From: Ensifer canadensis
GTDB taxonomy: Bacteria; Pseudomonadota; Alphaproteobacteria; Rhizobiales; Rhizobiaceae
Reading direction: 5' to 3'
DNA length: 64,000 bases
NCBI RefSeq assembly: GCF_017488845.2
Contig: NZ_CP083370.1
Location: 2,542,001-2,606,000, forward strand
Below are positions 62,700 through 64,000 of this stretch, in pieces (positions within the stretch are counted from its first letter, which is position 1; every line of letters begins with the position of its first letter). Made by a program: the position numbers and the translations under genes. The notes under the pieces were generated by a model. The model saw nothing but the letters and a program-made list of their open reading frames with translations, searched no databases and was not told the origin of the DNA.

Positions 62700-63842
62700 T
62701 TAAAGATGTTTCTCGCGAAGTGCCGCTATGTGATTCTGGCACAAGAAGGATCCCGGAATGTCGATCAACGGCTGGCCGGTGATCTCGTCGACGACGAAGC
62801 GCGCGAGGCGGTGGGCGATGCCGAAGCTCACCTTGAAGCCGCCTGTCAGGACCGACAGGTTTTCGTGATCCGGATGGCGCCCGGCGATCGGCTCCCGGCC
62901 GGTCGATTTCGGCCGGATGCCGGCCCAGCGCTCGACCACCTCCGCCCCGCGCAAGGACGGGACCAGCGCCTCGGCGCGCACCAGCAGCTCATTCAGCAGT
63001 TCATCCGTCGACTGCGGATCGGCATATTTGTTCTCGCTGGTGCTGCCGACCGCGATATGCCCGTCGTCATGGGCGACGATATAGACGCCGTCGGTGAAGA
63101 TGACGGGCAATTGCGGATCGACATCGGCCAGAAGCAGCGCCGCCTGGCCCTTGACCCCCGTGCCGCTCGGTCCACGGAGAGGTCCCGACAGCGCATCGAC
63201 GAGCGGAAAGCTGTCGACGCCGGCAGCAACTATGCAATGGCCGAAGGCGATTTCCGTGGCGTCATCGAGTTCGGCGCGGCCCTGGCCCGGATGGATTGCT
63301 CGAACGCCCGTCCCCTCGACGATCCGCACGTTCGGCGATTGCGCCAGTGCCGCACGCAGAACCGCCAGCATCTGGCGTGGAGAAAGCCGACCGCCAAGCG
63401 TATCGAACACCAATCCGCAAGCCGCCGCCTCGGCACTGAGCCATCCGGACGGCAGCTCGTCGCGCACGTGCCAGAAGAACTGGCGGTCGCCTGCCCGCCA
63501 GTTGCGCGTCGCATCCTGCTCGTGGCGAAGAGCGATCTCGCGCAGATGCGGCTTCGCAAGCGGCATGATCCGCCCGCTGCGGCGGTAACCTGCCGAAAGT
63601 CCGGTTTCGGCCTCGAGCGTTTCGATCTCGCTTTCGAGCGACACCAGGGCGTCGAACTGGAATTGTTTCTTGGCGTTCCATTTGTCCGGCATGTGCGGCA
63701 TCAGCGCGCCGAGTATGCCGCCACTGGCGCCGGCCCCGATGCGATGCTCGTCGACCAGTTGCACGTCCATGCCGGTCCGTGCTGCCGTAAGGGCTGCCCA
63801 GAGCCCCATGATGCCGCCGCCGACGATCAAAAGTTCGCTCAT
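62700..63842 (-). CDS. FAD-dependent oxidoreductase, possible stand-alone MnmC oxidase domain
   Basis: 380 residues, DAO family. Dinucleotide motif LLIVGGGIMGLWAALTAARTG at the N-terminus, GAGASGGILGALMPHMP (about 36-52) and the C-terminal GIRPKSTGREPIAGRHPD and GGFKVSFGIAHRLA. The GASG...GAL.P stretch also marks the FAD domain of MnmC, which removes the carboxymethyl group of cmnm5s2U34 in tRNA. The divergent neighbour 39 bases away looks like the MnmD methyltransferase half, which supports that role; a D-amino acid or glycine oxidase is the alternative. Confidence 0.75.
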   Translation of the reverse strand: MSELLIVGGGIMGLWAALTAARTGMDVQLVDEHRIGAGASGGILGALMPHMPDKWNAKKQFQFDALVSLESEIETLEAETGLSAGYRRSGRIMPLAKPHLREIALRHEQDATRNWRAGDRQFFWHVRDELPSGWLSAEAAACGLVFDTLGGRLSPRQMLAVLRAALAQSPNVRIVEGTGVRAIHPGQGRAELDDATEIAFGHCIVAAGVDSFPLVDALSGPLRGPSGTGVKGQAALLLADVDPQLPVIFTDGVYIVAHDDGHIAVGSTSENKYADPQSTDELLNELLVRAEALVPSLRGAEVVERWAGIRPKSTGREPIAGRHPDHENLSVLTGGFKVSFGIAHRLARFVVDEITGQPLIDIPGSFLCQNHIAALREKHL

Positions 63843-63880
63843 CGATTGACCTTCTCCGGTGGCGGGATTATCGCCATCGC

Positions 63881-64000
63881 ATGACAGGATCCGCCGCAGA
63901 ACCGAACCAGCCCCCGGCCCATCAAAGCCTCGATTGGCACGAGGGCGATATGCCCTATTCCAGGGAGTTTGGCGATCATTTTTATTGCCGCACCGACGGT
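63881..64000 (+). CDS. mnmD: tRNA 5-methylaminomethyl-2-thiouridine methyltransferase MnmD (partial)
   Basis: The first 40 codons run off the right edge. LDWHEGDMPYSREFGDHFYCRTDG matches the start of the MnmC N-terminal (MnmD, DUF752) methyltransferase domain, which in Escherichia coli reads W-x-D/E-G-x-P-x-S-x-x-F-x-D-x-Y-x-S. It would methylate nm5s2U34 in the wobble position of tRNA with SAM. The start ATG has no strong ribosome site. Confidence 0.75.
   Translation, partial: MTGSAAEPNQPPAHQSLDWHEGDMPYSREFGDHFYCRTDG

Noticed and set aside
1..64000. Search by eye for CRISPR arrays, prophage, transposases, rRNA or tRNA genes
   Set aside because: No spaced direct-repeat array, integrase or transposase-like protein, or RNA gene pattern was found.

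Overview
The window looks like a chromosome-type segment from an alphaproteobacterium of the Rhizobiaceae, most likely the Sinorhizobium/Ensifer group. The reasons are a fused anthranilate synthase TrpE(G) preceded by a rhizobial trpL leader peptide, a ShmR-type haemin receptor with an iron-responsive operator, the choline importer ChoXWV with the ChoX aromatic-box residues at their known positions, the regulator NolR with a matching operator, the peptide importer BacA, and intergenic palindromic repeats of the RIME type. No rRNA, tRNA, CRISPR array, prophage or insertion sequence was seen, and the base and codon use looks even.

Layout. 1-6.2 kb: 3' neighbour queF (cut by the edge), a CDF metal exporter, a divergent MFS/LysR pair, then trpE(G) with its attenuator. 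6.2-12.9 kb: shmR, an extensin-like secreted protein, two small proteins, repeat elements, and formate-tetrahydrofolate ligase. 13.0-19.8 kb: a compact five-gene operon of unknown function (coiled-coil protein, unknown protein, AAA+ ATPase, unknown protein, membrane-anchored DUF2333 protein). 20-25.6 kb: cytochrome c, thymidine kinase, choXWV, a HugZ-like haem/FMN protein, nolR. 25.9-37 kb: two convergent Gfo/Idh/MocA dehydrogenases, a secreted GH9 glycanase, an omega-amino acid transaminase, adenine deaminase, an AAC(6')-like acetyltransferase, an alpha-glucosidase and KDG kinase. 37-48.6 kb: der with a YfgM-like partner, NnrU, a deacetylase-like protein, bacA, an MFS carrier, methionine aminopeptidase, a flavin oxidoreductase, glpK and bdhA.

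48.7-61.1 kb is a nearly complete purine catabolic island: XdhAB (hypoxanthine/xanthine to urate), a LysR regulator, PuuD (membrane urate hydroxylase with a cytochrome c tail), GuaD (guanine to xanthine), and a second operon on the other strand with PuuE, UraD, a possible 34-residue protein, AllA and UraH. Adenine deaminase at 32 kb feeds the same path. XdhC and an allantoicase or allantoate amidohydrolase are not in the window. lldD lies between the two arms. The window closes with a DUF1045 protein, a PRC-barrel protein, and a divergent pair that looks like the two halves of MnmC encoded separately.

The best candidates for undescribed biology are the five-gene AAA+ operon, the RIME-like elements whose ends carry the stop codons of the flanking genes, and the tiny coupled ORF inside the allantoin operon. 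Positions of short sites were counted by eye and may be off by one or two bases.
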